Origin: Lithospermum erythrorhizon
Lineage: Eukaryota > Streptophyta > Magnoliopsida > Boraginales > Boraginaceae
NCBI GenBank assembly: GCA_019722365.1
Contig: JADFUC010002358.1
Span: 434,001-498,000, forward strand
Length of the DNA: 64,000 nt
Direction: 5' to 3'
In this document: positions 23,100 to 36,661 of the stretch, piece by piece
How positions within the stretch are numbered: the stretch's first letter is position 1
Layout of the letters: every line of letters starts with the position of its first letter
Program-made: the position numbers and the translations under genes
The notes under the pieces: model-generated
Databases searched by the model: none
Seen by the model: the letters and a program-made list of their open reading frames with translations, nothing else
Told to the model about the DNA's origin: nothing

Positions 23100-24300
23100 T
23101 AACATGATGTGATCAAATTTACATTACATGAAAATCTCGGTTCAAAGTGGTTCAAAAACTTAATTCAACTATTTTATAGAGGTACATGTTCCGCTTTAAG
23201 ATAAAAATAGCAAAATTAATGATACCAAATTATCTCCCAACATCGAATTAAGAATTGGAGTTGCAAAAAAACAATGACAATAACAATACGCATGATGAGA
23301 AAGATGAACCGTTAGCAAAAGACCAAAAATATGACAATATCAAAGTTCCTCAAGATACAAGTTAAACTCAAACTAATAACAATGCAAAAAAGGTGAGTGT
23401 ACACCAAGGGAAAAGAAAATTGAAAAGCAAATAATGAAAGCAATTATAATTTCATAATTTTAGGAAATTTATTCTTATTACAATTTAAAAAATCTTATTT
23501 TAAGAAAAAATATTATCTATTGCAATTTCTTTACCTTTTACAATTATAATAAAAAAATAACATGCAACAAAGATATCACGTGCAACACACGTTCTTTTTT
23601 ATTGGTTATACCAAAACGACAACTAAAAAAAACATGAACAAAAAATTCATCTCTATGTGCTTGTCTTTTTTTACCGACAATGTTTGACTTAATTTTATTT
23701 GTCCTCGTGTTATGTTTAGTTACCAATAAAACAGTCTTCTTAACATAATTGAAATAATCAGGAAAACTAATAGTAGAAGTTAGTGTGTCTTTTTGTTTGA
23801 AGAGGCAATGCTGAGACTCTGAATAATGAAAATCTCCAGACCAATTGGATTGAATGAATCTAGTGCACTCTTTGTGGTACACTACTCAGGCTCTCAAACC
23901 AATGCAAAATTTGAAGAGTACAAGCAACCATGCAAAATTGCATACTTATCATACAATTGTCACTAATTACAAAATCCCCAAAAAAGCTCTCAAACCAATG
24001 CAACATTTGAAGAGTACAAGCAACCATTGATTTAGCTATTATATTGTTTGATTTTCAGCATTCATTAGCAACCATAAAACTACATATTCAACACTGGCTT
24101 TTGTGAATTTGATGATGCGAATATTATTAGTCATTATATATGTTAATCGATTTATTTGTTTCATATTCAACACTGGCTTTGGTTAAAAGCTCCGCTAATG
24201 TTTGCCTTTTAATTTCTTATTTTTTTTTCTCTATTATGAGTATTAATTAATTGATGTGATGGTACTGGTAGCACTGTGATAGCATTATTAAAAGGATTAG
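23100..24300. repeat. AT-rich intergenic DNA with small direct duplications
   Basis: No gene is supported. 'ctctcaaaccaatgcaa.atttg' followed by 'aagagtacaagcaacca' occurs at about 23891-23931 and 23978-24028, and 'catattcaacactggcttt' at about 24082 and 24163, indicating two separate local duplications. Confidence 0.6.
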
Positions 24301-24394
24301 CATTGAACTCTGGTCGCATCTATATAGATTATGGCCGTTGCAGTCGACCGTTATTCTTGTAGAAAAGCAAAGGCTTCTCATTAAAAGAAGCATA

Positions 24395-24560
24395 TTCAAA
24401 AGATTGGGGGAGGAGGAGGGGGTGTCGCCATTGGGAGGGAAGTGGTGGGGGAAGTGGGTTTAAGGTGGTAGGGAATGTGGGGGGTTTAAGGTGATGGGGG
24501 AAAGGGGTGCTTGTGGGTTGTGGGTGGGGGAAAGGGGGTGGGGGGTGGAATTTGGGGAAG
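24395..24560 (+). repeat. G-rich low-complexity tract
   Basis: Many runs of three to six G on the plus strand within about 165 bp (for example gggggagg, gtggtggggg, gtggggggtt, aaagggggtgggggg), the most GC-skewed stretch in the window. The minus strand reads as a Pro-rich frame by composition alone. It has the sequence requirement for G-quadruplexes. The adjacent 24560-24840 ('aacaatagttcaggaagcaaacgactaattacc' in pieces) resembles the end of a Mutator-like element, unproven. Confidence 0.75.
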
Positions 24561-24840
24561 AGAAAATGGGTCAAATTAAAAATTATTTAACATTTGAATT
24601 ATTATAAAATGTTCAGTTATTTTAAAATATATCCTTCAAATTTAGTAATTATGTAATTTCTTTTTTTCCCTCTTGTTATACGAAATTTTAATATATTTTA
24701 ATTAAAAAATATATTTGTGGGGGCATCGAAAAAAAGATAAATAGTATAAGAGGTATGGCTGAAAAGATACAAAATTCAGGAAACAAGTTGAAAATTAAAC
24801 AATAGTTCAGGAAGCAAACGACTAATTACCTATTGTAAAT

Positions 24841-27800
24841 CATGACCACTTCTAGAAGCGCAGCGTATCACTAATACGTTTTACCTCCAATTAAAATATT
24901 AAAGGTTCGAGTCAGTGGAGGATGCCTGGGCCAAAGTATAATTACCTTGATTTTTTTTAAATCCATATTTTTTTCCGTTTAAAATAGATGATTGTGCAGA
25001 AAATTTCTTTTTATGATAATTGATTGTTTATAATTTGATATCTTTACAATTCGATATCTTAGTTTTGTACAATCAAATATAGTTTTCTTTGATCTGTAAT
25101 AAAGTATTTTAATTTAACTTGATAAATACATTTTGAGACGAGTAGTATTATACTCATTATATATTAATAAAAAATTAATATATTTACAAAGCAAGGCAAT
25201 TTCCTTTCTCTTTACCGATTTAGTCTTGGTTGGAATGATGCATTGAATGAAGCCCGATTTTAGAAATTTATATGATTCTGCACATTTTTTACATTTAAAA
25301 GGTATTAATAAATTTAATAAAGTGGTTCATTTGTATCTAGGCGCAGGGCACTTGTTATTTATGAGACGATGTATACTGAAGGCCGGCGAAGAATTTAAAG
25401 CCATTGCATTCACCAAGTAAAAGCCTTTCCTTGTCGAATTTGATATTGAGTGGTTTCTGCTTGTCTTGCCCATCACATTTCGCATTTTATTGCAACATCA
25501 CGAGGCGTGCATTTCATAATGAAATTATGCGGGGCTTCGCTCCCGTAACAAAATGTGTGATCGTTATGCTGCCCAATATTTTTCTTTGTATATTGAAAGA
25601 TAAATATTGAGGATTTTATTATTGATTCTCTTTGTCGATAAGCTTTCGTGATTCGAGAAAGAGCATGGGTTCTGTTGTAATTAAGTTAATAAAAAGTCAC
25701 AATGACTATTTATTTATTTGTTAGCCTACCGCAATTTTATTAAACTCCGCCCACAGTTCGAGTTATGGTGACAGTAATTCTGAAGTCATTATTTATACTT
25801 TAAAAAAACTTATTATAGATTAATTTTTTAATTCATTTGATCTATCGATGAGCACGCGTGATCAAGTTTTAGGTCAAGAGTTGTTATGGACCAGGCCAGC
25901 ACGTGGAGTACTATATTATGGGGGTTAATATGAACGTGAGTTGACCGTTGAATACTTGGATACTTGCATTATTATTGAAATTGACTAGCAAATATTGTGA
26001 GAGAGTTGACAATCTATTTACACCCTTTTTAAAATTAATGTCCACTTCCAGTCTGGCCAAACAATATATCATCCATGTTTATCTCATCATCATCATCACT
26101 TAAATGTGTTTGGTATTTTTATTACTAATAAAATGTACTTAAAACTTAATTAAAACATTTTTTCATTGTGGGAAAGTTGAAAAAAGTCGGCTAAAATATG
26201 AAAACAGAGTTGAGAATATGACTCACAAATGCTAGAGAAGTTATCTTTTGTGCGTATAGGCAAGATTTGGATAAGAGATCCAAGAATGGGAAATAAATTA
26301 AACCTTACTTTTGACTATTTTCTAGTGCAAGCTAGCTAGCTAAGCAGTCAAACACTCATAGTTGCCAAATCCTAACAACAATTCGAAAGTTACAAATATT
26401 TGTTCATATATATTTTATATATGATGATTTATTACAGATACTAATTCATATATTTTATCCAAATATTTTACCAACTAGTGGTAACGTAATCAATAGAGGG
26501 ATTTAAGACATATAGGTAACTTGTTATTAGTTTCCTAAAAGTATTAGATCGTTTGTTCGATATAGTCTTAATTGACGAGACATATATATAGCAATAATTT
26601 TACAATTCACCCCACATGCATGAGTTTGAATGTTAATCTACAATCTATATTATTATAACTATTGAAATTGTGTTTATACTATGTCTATGTATAGTCATCA
26701 ATGCATAAAAATAATAAAGCTCATCAGTTAAGTAGGACTTCGGACAGGTCCAATTTTATCTACTACGGATTGCACATGAGTCCAAAAATTTGACTTCATA
26801 CAGCTATTTAAAGAAAAAGGAATCGTGGGCGGTGGAAAAGATTTCATACTTTGATTAAAATAATTAAGATTAGATATTGAACAGAAGTTCTCAAACATAA
26901 TACTCAGTATATTACACGAATATATATATTTAATCACTTACTAATTTAATTCACTATGAAGATGTCTTCGACGATGTTTGGTTGGAACTAGGTAGTACAA
27001 ATGCTACAGAAGTTGTATTTTGTGCGTATAGGGGCATTATTTGAGTTCAAACCTTATATCTATCAAGTAAAATTAGTGAATTATATATTTTTCTCCGATT
27101 TGATATACTTGTCATTCTAATTAAAAATTTCCTCAAATTATTTCATGTTTTTGAATTATAATACGTTTTTGTCTATATGTTCTTGTTGAGTCATTATTAA
27201 ATAAATACTCTGTAACATCTTATGTTCACTGCATTAATTTTGATCATTCGATTCCTTCGAATGAAACGGCACTTCAAAAATATTACTAGTATTTCGACTA
27301 TGGAGTAATAATTGTTCACATTTGTGGATAATACATGGTACTTATTGATTATAATAAGAGAATGTTAAAATCAATACAATTATTTTATCATTGATGATAT
27401 ATATATTACGTTTAGGGACTTACATTCATGTAAATGTAGGATTTTTATAATTAATTATTTATTGCAATGTTCACCATCCGTGTTAAAATTTAAGTACTGA
27501 TGATTAGAATTGGCTTGATCATTATGTTGCGTATATAGAAGTGAATAAGGATTGTGTTTATTATATTTCGCATTATTAATTATTAAGTATCGCCTGCTCT
27601 AAAAATCTAAAAGTTAGGAGTTAAGCAAGGCCAACTCACTACTTTCCCTCCGTTTTTTAACTTTTAGTATATCGAGGTGCAACTTTATTTATCAATTATT
27701 CTTAAACTATATGTTTAAAAATTATAAGAAAATATTATTATGAAATTATTTTCAAAGAAAAATCTAATGATATTACTTTTAAATTCATTGAAATAATAAA

Positions 27801-29040
27801 TAATTAGTAATTAATGGTCAAAGTTTCGCTTTCGATATAGAAAAGCGTCAAATAAAAAAAGAGTAGTATTAAGTATTGATCATACTTACTTTTTATACGT
27901 AAGATTATCAATTAGAAGAATCATATGTATGATTTGAGAATGTCCTGTCATATCGTTTAACATATATATACTTTATAATTATCGTGCATCCCACTTTATA
28001 ATTAACTTTGTTTATCTATCTCCAGTGCATGTTTAATGATTCAAATGTATGCATTGAATAACACAATTATTTTTGCTCAATTTTGCATGTATAACTTTCA
28101 TGATTCATTCACAAAAATATACTCATACTCTATTATATATTCACGAATTGAGTATTACTCCCTTTAAATGATATGGTTTTCTCGTATATGGGTTTCAATC
28201 TTTAATAGTGGTGTTAGTTAGTTAAATAATAATGGAGTATGTTTTATGTAGAACTATTGTTATTATTATAATTATAATAGGTGTTTGTTAAATAATCATA
28301 TGTTTTTTGTATAATTATTATTATTAGTTATTTATTATTATTATACATATATGAATTTTATATATTGGATCCACAAAAATTTAAATTATACTTTTAAATC
28401 ATTACGATTTAAGCAGAAGCATAAAGCAAATAATTCGATGATACTATATTGATAATCAATTCGTTAATATATTTAGTCAAGGACATAAATTATTAAAGTA
28501 ATATTCGTATATCTCTATGGACATCTCGATCTCGTATAATATCTACATGGATATCGTATTTTATTATAATTTGTATATTATATTTAAAGAGTTATTTGTG
28601 ATCGAAAGTAATACTTCAAAAAATAAAAATATTAAACAAAAAAAAAAAATTCAAAGGAGTGTAATTTTTTTATCTGAGGTTTCTAGAAGATTTGAATTAA
28701 ATATAAAATATCAAATATTTGAGAAATCGATTGCGTAATAGTGCGTGAGTCAAATGTAACAAAATTAAATGATAAAATATACATATATCTTGCTTTTTGT
28801 TCAAAGGACTCAAATCTGGATCTACGTTATTCTTACTAATGATAAACGACCTTAATTTAATCCTATAAATTATTATTAAGAATATATTTCATATTGGTTA
28901 AATCATAATTATTGTTGATAAAATATAAAGTAGAAATATTATTGATGATAATTATTGTTGTAAACTTGTGATTATAATTATAAGAGAATGCCTTTATATA
29001 GATAAATACTAAACATAAACCTACTATGAAATATATTAAA
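24841..29040. other. Long AT-rich gene-free interval
   Basis: No convincing coding region on either strand. Small features include a pair of ~40-bp direct repeats ('acaaatgcta.agaagtt.t.ttttgtgcgtatagg') at about 26225 and 26996, and isolated MITE-like ends ('ccctccgtttttt' near 27645, 'actcccttt' near 28156). A 'ggttcgagtc' near 24905 looks like a tRNA B box, but no tRNA fold was found. Confidence 0.55.
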
Positions 29041-30230
29041 TGTAAAACTAAATACGTCCTCGAGTTAGTTGTTGTCCCGAGTAAGCTCCCTGACTTCTTG
29101 TCCTCGAATTCTTGTCGTATTTACGATATACCGTATAATATCTTAATACTCCTCGCCGAGTTGAACCGTGAAATCACATGCGATTCTCAACATGTGGAAT
29201 AAGCAAATGATCAAATCTTGAAATCAGAGCTCCCATTCTTTCTTGAAAATTGCCCACAAAGTGGACTTGATCTTCAACCTCCATAGCGATGATTGTCCAA
29301 AATAGGTTAAATATAAACTTTCAAAATAAATGGCTTGAATCATGGGCAAAGGAAGAGAGATATTACTGTCGAGAAAAAGAGGGGGTCAATAATTATGTCT
29401 CGAAAAAAAAAATTGGTCCAACTACTGATGGCCAAATGCGAATCTGAGTTGAAGCATCAGCGTTCTGAGTTAGTCTTGTAAGAAAAAGTACAATAATTAT
29501 GGCCCGGCAAAAAAAAGTGAATATGTCTGTCATGGCCTATAAAGGTCCTATGATCATGACATATACCAAAACTAATAGATTGCACAAATCAACCGTATAA
29601 AACAAAGTTCAAATAGTTGGACAAAATTATTGGAGTCAATGAATCATTAAAAAAAAACGTGTGCATCTTGTACATCACAAAAGAAAAAATAGAGGTATGA
29701 AAAATATTTAGTCATCAAATCAATTTTAAAGAATTATGAAAATAAATTGATAATGATCAGGCCAGGCCCACTGCGCCGTCGTGAACCCTCGCCGGACATA
29801 CGTACAAAATTAAATTAAGCCCCAATCCGACGGCCAGCCAAGCTGACAACGGCCGCCCCGCGCGCCGCCTCGGTTCTCCGACCACCTAAAGTCGTCCCCA
29901 CTTAAATCCCCTAATTTGTGAGTTAATTAGGTTTATTTTTTATTTTTCTTCACACCAGTTAGTTCGTTATTTTCTATTGTTGTTGTAAACTTGTGTTTAT
30001 TGTGAGTTTATTTATTAAAAGAAAAAGAAGCACTAAAAAAATAAAAAATAAAAAATCAGTTTTTATTTATTTATTTATTGTGTTGTTCTATTATTATTGT
30101 GTTTAATTGTTGAATGTGAGATTTGTGGTATATTTTCTATTATTGGGTGTGTTGAGTTGTAATTTTTATTGTGGGTAGTGTTTATTTGGAGTGTCTACCA
30201 TTATTGAAATGATGACTAAGCCTAAGTAAA
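29041..30230. other. Retrotransposon-like debris including a GC-rich patch
   Basis: 29750-29900 is GC-rich (for example ggccgccccgcgcgccgcctc) within AT-rich DNA and precedes the transposon-protein relic at 30.4 kb. No LTR pair or primer site could be recognised. The relationship of these pieces is inferred only from proximity. Confidence 0.35.
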
Positions 30231-30429
30231 ATTTCAGAGTGTTCATACAAGTCTAAGGCTATCTACAAGTCCCGATCCTAAGTCTAAGGGCTCGCCATTA
30301 CAAGTCTCTAATTTGTGTGCCCTCCTCCCAAGACTTGATTCTGGTGAGGAAAAATCGCTTTTGGTATGATTCACATCTAGATAATTCATTTATTCAAGAG
30401 CATGTTTTAGCAGGCCCCGTGGTGAAGCT

Positions 30430-30735
30430 TGTTGGGTAAATGCACTTTTCGTATACAGGTTGGGAACCGATTCTAGACATTAAACCTAAGTTTTCTAAGA
30501 AAAAAGTATGTGAATTTTATGCCAACGTTGTGAACAAGCAGGATGAGTCACAACAGAGTTTTGAAATTATGGTTAATAGAATGCGAATAAATGTTGATTC
30601 AGTCCTTTATGCAGTGCATTTGACATTCGATATGGGGAGGCATTTATGTTACAGGCGGTTATACAAAGGGTGCTTCCGATCGCACACGAGTCCCTCAAAT
30701 TATCATGAGTTTGAGGGAGGCTATTAGAGTATTGG
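30430..30735 (+). pseudogene. Relic of a plant transposon protein domain
   Basis: The open frame reads, with characteristic spacing, KKKVCEFYANVVNKQDESQQ then FEIMVNRMRINVDSVLYAV. This resembles the 'putative plant transposon protein' domain (Pfam family I recall as PF20167), whose hallmark is a V-x-E-F-Y-A-N entry followed by a V-R-G/R-x-x-I strand. Only about 95 residues remain, with no continuation, so it is a fragment. The assignment is from memory of the motif. Confidence 0.55.
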
Positions 30736-30769
30736 ACAAGTGGCATTAAGACATGAATCTGGTCCAAGT

Positions 30770-31268
30770 ATTGGACCTATTATATTAAGTTTAAGTTTAA
30801 ATTGATTAGTGATTTACCGATAAATATAGACATCTCTAATTATAATCAACACAACAATAATTATCAATAATATTCTCTTCAACTGTTCATTTAAACCTTA
30901 CCATATATACATCATATACAATAAACTTTTTGACAAATTAAAGAATGTTAGTCCCACATTGCCAAACTATTTCTTACTAAAGTTATATAATCGATAAATA
31001 CTTCAATGGTATTGGTCCTCATGCGATAGTGATGGGTATGTGACTATGTTGTGGGCTTTGGGAATTTGTATAATGTTTTTGTTATATATGCCATTTTGTA
31101 TACTTTAGCATCAAATTCAGCAAATATAGACTTGAGATCTCTTCATCCTCTCATATATAGTTTTTTACTACAAAGTGAGAAGAGAGGAGAATTTGCATTT
31201 TCAACCATTGCTTTTCTTACTTCTTGAAACTCAAAAGTGTCATATATAAACAACCCCCCCAAAAGGAA
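30770..31268 (+). promoter_or_regulatory. Upstream region and 5' leader of the NPF gene
   Basis: An AT-rich interval before the transporter start codon. 'tcatatatag' at about 31151 is a possible TATA box, about 110 bp upstream of the ATG at 31269. An in-frame TTG at 31224 is not a likely start. The transcription start cannot be fixed from sequence. Confidence 0.35.
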
Positions 31269-34200
31269 ATGGAGGTAGCAACAAAACAAGAATTATCCAA
31301 CGGAGACCATCTTCATCATCATCAAAACATGATGTCTGAAAGTAATATGATGATTACTACTGTTGATTTTAGAGGAAGACCCTCCAACCCTATCAAGCAT
31401 GGTGGAATGAAAGCAGCTACATTTGTTCTTGGTAATTAATTAGCTTTATATTTCAGTTTTCATCTATTACTTAAGGTTAGGTACTATATATATGATCCCC
31501 TCGATCATGCTTTGATGGGAACTTTTTAGACGCATTGACAATATTGTATATATACTTGAGGAATTTAGATAAGTAGCTTAGATATCTTTCTATAATAAAA
31601 GTGATATATATATACCTATCTAGAAACTAGATACCTATCCAGAAAAAAGTATAGTTCAATTATTTTTCTGTTAATGATTATGTATTTGTTTGATTAATTA
31701 ACTTTATGTACTGCATATTGGTTTTTTTTTTCAGGGCTACAAGCATTTGAGATAATGGCAATAGCTGCAGTAGGAAATAATTTGATAACCTACGTGATAA
31801 ATGAGATGCATTTCTCATTGTCAAAATCAGCAAACATAGTGACAAATTTTATAGGCACCATCTTTCTTCTGGCTCTTCTTGGAGGCTACCTCTCCGATTC
31901 CTATCTTGGTTGCTTCTGGACCATGCTCATTTTTGGATTTGTTGAACTTTCGGTATGTTTATATATATCATATATGCACGTTTGTCCTCATAGAGTCCAC
32001 TTTTCACCCTGCCCCCCCTTTTGTCACACTCTGGCATCAACCTTGCTTTACACAGAAAAAATAAATAACTGGCGACCGTATTTTTTTATTATTATTGAGA
32101 AGTCACGTCGCACATTGACATAATAACAATTTTCAGGTCTATTGATAAGGTCATATGCTACTTATTATAGGGGTAGTAATTTTTGGAAGTTAAGTGGTGA
32201 TATAGTTCCAGTAAGTAAGATGCTAGTGCATTTTGGTCCGTGTGAATTATACTATAATAATTCAATCTTCAATAATGTTATACTCCGTATTTGTTGCACA
32301 TTGGTACCAAACATGACAAAAACGTTAACTTTGGACGATGAATTATTCTTTGGTAACATTTATGGATCAAGTTGCACCAGCATCACATCACACGTACAGG
32401 GACTAAATTATTCATTGTTGATAATTCTTGTTATTATCACATGAATTATTATTCCTGATTGGACATGTTTTGTAGGGTTTTGTATTATTATCAGTACAAG
32501 CTCACATGCCACAACTGAAGCCACCAAAGTGCAACATGTTAATGGATGGAGAGAAATGCTTGGAGGCAAAAGGGATGAAAGAAGTGATATTTTTTGTGGC
32601 ATTATATCTAGTGGCATTAGGGAGTGGATGTGTGAAGCCAAACATGATGGCTCATGGAGCTGACCAATTTGACATAAATAATTCTCCAAAGGAATCCAAG
32701 AAGTTGTCAAGATATTTCAATGCAGCCTATTTTGCTTTCTCAGTGGGGGAGCTTATTGCCCTAACAGTTTTGGTATGGGTCCAAACACATTCTGGGATGG
32801 ATGTTGGTTTTGGTGTCTCAGCTGCTGTTATGGCTATGGGATTGCTTAGCTTAATTTCTGGCTCATTTCTTTATAGGAATAAACCTCCTCAAAGAAGCAT
32901 CTTCACTCCTCTTGCACAAGTAATTTCTCTAACATTGTTACTATTACTCTCTCCATGACTTTATCCAAAAAATATCGTCAAATTGTATTTTCAAATATTA
33001 AAATTAACAAACTTTACAGTAATAATTGATACACATAATAATGATTCGATACTTTGGATCATCTACCCTTCTTAATGCCTTATTTTGATTGTATGTGTCA
33101 CAATTAAACTGCAATTACGTACCTTGATTAATCTAATTACAGTGACATATCAACTAAGTTATTCTTTCGGTTGTGCCGCCTGATGTCATCTTATCTGAAG
33201 TTGTCTACTTAATTACAAACAAATTAGTACAATGTCTCCGCTGATTGCGAATAAATTAAATTATCATTTCTTAATGTTCTTCAAAGTAAATTAATTAATA
33301 TTATATTTTTTGTTAGTTATACTAATAATGAAAAGCAAGCAAGTTGAATTTTCATATTGGTTTATATCATTTTATGAATATGAAATGACAAGTCTTTGAT
33401 ATGTTTTGGGGCCTACATTGAAACATATGAATGTGCATGAGCAGTTGGCAATGCAGCTTCTTGTTAATTATTACGTACTACAATTTGATTTTATGTTTTT
33501 TAAATTCTTAGGTTATAGTGGCGGCAATAAAAAAAAGAAACCACTCATTTCCTTCTGATCATAACGTTTCCAAGTCCGATGGTGTTACGGGCATTCAAAG
33601 ATTCAGGTATAATTCTAAATTTTCATCAAAATATTAGTACAAAATTAGATACTTCATAATAAATATTTATAATAATATAAATTTTAATTATTTGAAAACT
33701 GAGCTTCAATAAGATTAACCAAGACTCAAATGAGAGTTGTCTTAAATGGTTACTCAAACCTCCTAATTACAATAAGATAGATGAATATATATATATACAT
33801 AACAAAAAATACTACTCCTATGTTTACTTCACTATGCAGTTACCAATTAATACATGTATGTCAAATTTAGTAATGTTTCTCATATGACATAAGTACTTGT
33901 AAGATAAAAGTACCCATATTTTCATTTTTCATTTTTCATTTTTAGTAATGATGTGATATAATGTAATTATAATTCACTAAGCATGAACAATTTCAGGTTC
34001 TTGGATAAGGCTTGTATCAAAATTGAGGAAGGGACCAACACCAGAAAGGAAAGCCCTTGGAGACTATGTAGTGTATCTCAAGTAGAACAAGTCAAAATCT
34101 TGATTTCAGTAATCCCCATATTTGCATGCACAATTATTTTCAACACTATCTTAGCACAACTCCAAACCTTCTCTGTTCAACAAGGCAGTTCCATGAACAC

Positions 34201-34900
34201 TAAGTTAACAAAAAACTTCAATATCCCACCGGCTTCTCTTCAAGCCATCCCCTACATTTTACTACTCTTCATTGTCCCTCTCTATGACACCTTCTTCGTC
34301 CCCTTCGCCCGACGAATCACCGGGCACGATTCAGGAATTACCCCTATCCAAAGAATTGGAACAGGGCTATTTCTTTGTACATTTTCAATGGTTGCAGCAG
34401 CAATTATGGAGAACAAGAGGAGAAATGAGGCTGTCCAAAATGGAAATTTAATATCAATCTTTTGGATCACTCCTCAGTTCTTGATCTTTGGATTGTCAGA
34501 AATGTTCACTGCAGTTGGTTTGATTGAGTTCTTCTACAAGCAATCATTGAAAGGGATGCAATCATTCTTGATGGCCATGACATATTGCTCATATTCTTTT
34601 GGATTTTATTTGAGCTCAATTCTTGTTTCACTTGTGAATAAGATCACTTCACATTATTCATCTAATACTAAAGGTTGGCTTGGAGATAATAATCTCAACA
34701 AAGACAGATTGGACCTTTTCTATTGGATGTTAGCAATATTGAGCTTCATCAATTTCCTCAACTATATATTTTGTTCAAGATGGTACCAAAGATCTTTAGC
34801 AACCGAAGGGGTATTGCACCATGGAGATTCTAATATTCAAGAATTGCAAAATTCTAATTGGACTTCATCAAAGGTTGTTGGAGATGATAGTATACCTTGA
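31269..34900 (+). CDS. NRT1/PTR FAMILY (NPF) transporter, NPF4 clade
   Basis: Five exons: 31269-31431, 31735-31952, 32476-32919, 33512-33606, 33997-34900, all with GT-AG junctions, giving 607 aa (typical for NPF, about 600). NPF proteins are 12-helix plasma-membrane or tonoplast transporters of the major facilitator superfamily that carry nitrate, peptides or hormones. Visible marks: the start FRGRPSNPIKHGGM; QAFEIMAIAAVGNNLITYV (first helix); GGYLSDSYLG at residues 104-113; LGSGCVKPN at 175-183; HGADQFD at 187-193; and a long hydrophilic loop around 265-325. The sequence most resembles the Arabidopsis NPF4.5-4.7 group, which includes the abscisic acid/nitrate transporter NPF4.6 (AIT1/NRT1.2), but substrate is not deducible. 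The proton-coupling ExxE(K/R) motif of many NPFs is absent: the corresponding glutamate is residue 60, in EIMAI. Confidence 0.93.
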
Positions 34901-36661
34901 GTTACTAGTAATTTCAAGAAAAAGAATTAAAGGGACATCGAAGAAATTAAGGAGCAAGTTATCTTATTAATAGCCTATGCATTAGTCAGTTTATTAGGCT
35001 AATGACAATTGTATACCAAATGTATAGAGAGTGGTGCATGATAATAATGAAATCCAACTTATATAGTGTATGATAGTTATAAACTTCATATTATAAATTG
35101 TGATATTAGCACTAAAATACTGTAATATTTTACTCCAAAAGGAATTGTAACATGGCCATATAGAATGAAGTACTTCAATCTCTCTTATTGCTTCTCTTTG
35201 GTTTCTATTATATTTCAAGGTTCTCATATTAGTTATATATAATATTTATATTAATCGCTTATGGTGATGCAATATGATGTTTTAAATAAGTAGTGCTACA
35301 CTATGACTATAACACTAATAATGTCTCAAAAACTTTAACTTGTAAGGGGTCCTTCTGTCCAAATGTAAACTAGTAGCTACTAGGACCATGTGATTTCATG
35401 TCCATGAAATGTAACATCCTAAGATAAAGCGAGATGGGCATATAGTTGGAGTAGCTAGTATTTGTTCATGAGTAGCTTGAGAGTTACAGAAATTATCAAT
35501 TGTTTGAAGGTGATGCATGTTCTATTGTTGTCCTTTCACTTATAGTGGTACCTTTCTGGAAAAAACATGTTCCCAACATGTTTTGAGTGTTGGAGCTTCA
35601 AAAAAATTTACTGCCTTTTGACAACATCGTCATTATTCCCTCACAAAGTTGCTGGTAGAAAGTTCAACATGGCCCCCTTAGAGCATAGTACCTAAACAGT
35701 AATTTCTAGATGCATCAGCATTTATCATCTCTGTCACTCCTTACCATAAAGTTGGAAGCTTATCGTTTTTGCTACGATTTATAACAAAACATACATTGAA
35801 CATAACTATTAATTTAATTTGGTTGATTTTTATGTCATTGTTCGTGGTTTCTTTATTTTTTGAGTAAATTAACTTTTTTGGGAACCATCACCTTTCTTAA
35901 TCAGACATTCAAGAAGTCGTACGACATACCAACATCGTTTGCATAATAAACGATACAATTTCAAATTATGTCAATTCCACAAAGGAGTTAGTACACAGCT
36001 TTTCCTAATCAAATTGGTAGTGGTTAAAAAAATGAGGATGAAAAAATGAGTTTAATTGACATTTTTTTTTGGTAATGCTACTCGTTCTTGGTGAATGATG
36101 GGGATGTCTTTATCCAGCAATGCTGAATACGACTGAGTTAAATTGACATTGTTAACATAGTAAATCAAGGGTTTTCAGAAAAATCTAAGATCTTTAAGGC
36201 TCTTGGTACGATTTAATCTCTCTGTGGATATATGAAAAGTTGGGTGTTCTTTCATTGATGATGTTAACAAAAACATGTATAAAAGAGCAATACTGTTTCC
36301 TTCTGCTAACATTGTACAAAATGCCATATGAGAAAAATGAGAGCCTTTAAATGTTCTGTCAACTGCAATGAGCCCCCACACACAAATGTACAGTACGATT
36401 AAGATCAGAATCCACACAATAAACTAAAAAATCCTATACCGGCACAAGCGGGTATCGACGAAACCCCAGAAAGAGGGTCTACCGCCTTTAATGCTGCTCT
36501 TCAGGGGACCGCGGGAAATATAGACCTCCCCGTGGATCTTAAAGCTTTCTGCTCATACTTTTCATATGCAAAAGATGAAGTCCAGACCTGAAGAATATAT
36601 GGAGAGAAGTCTGTTTCTATTTCACATTCAGGAAGTTACAATAGATTGATGGAGCAATCTA
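34901..36661. other. Intergenic region between NPF and CAND1 (convergent 3' ends)
   Basis: Contains the 3' UTR of the NPF gene (start of this interval) and the 3' UTR of CAND1 (end of this interval, about 36420-36661). The genes are convergent. The middle is AT-rich and no further gene is supported. Confidence 0.6.

Noticed and set aside
24329..24574. Proline-rich secreted protein on the minus strand
   Set aside because: The composition is explained by the G-rich tract on the opposite strand, with no signal or domain.
24850..24925. tRNA gene
   Set aside because: A B-box-like GGTTCGAGTC is present, but I found no cloverleaf or plausible A box.
31224..31268. Upstream in-frame extension of the NPF gene from a TTG codon
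   Set aside because: The codon is TTG, and the ATG at 31269 is the first ATG in frame and gives a family-like length.
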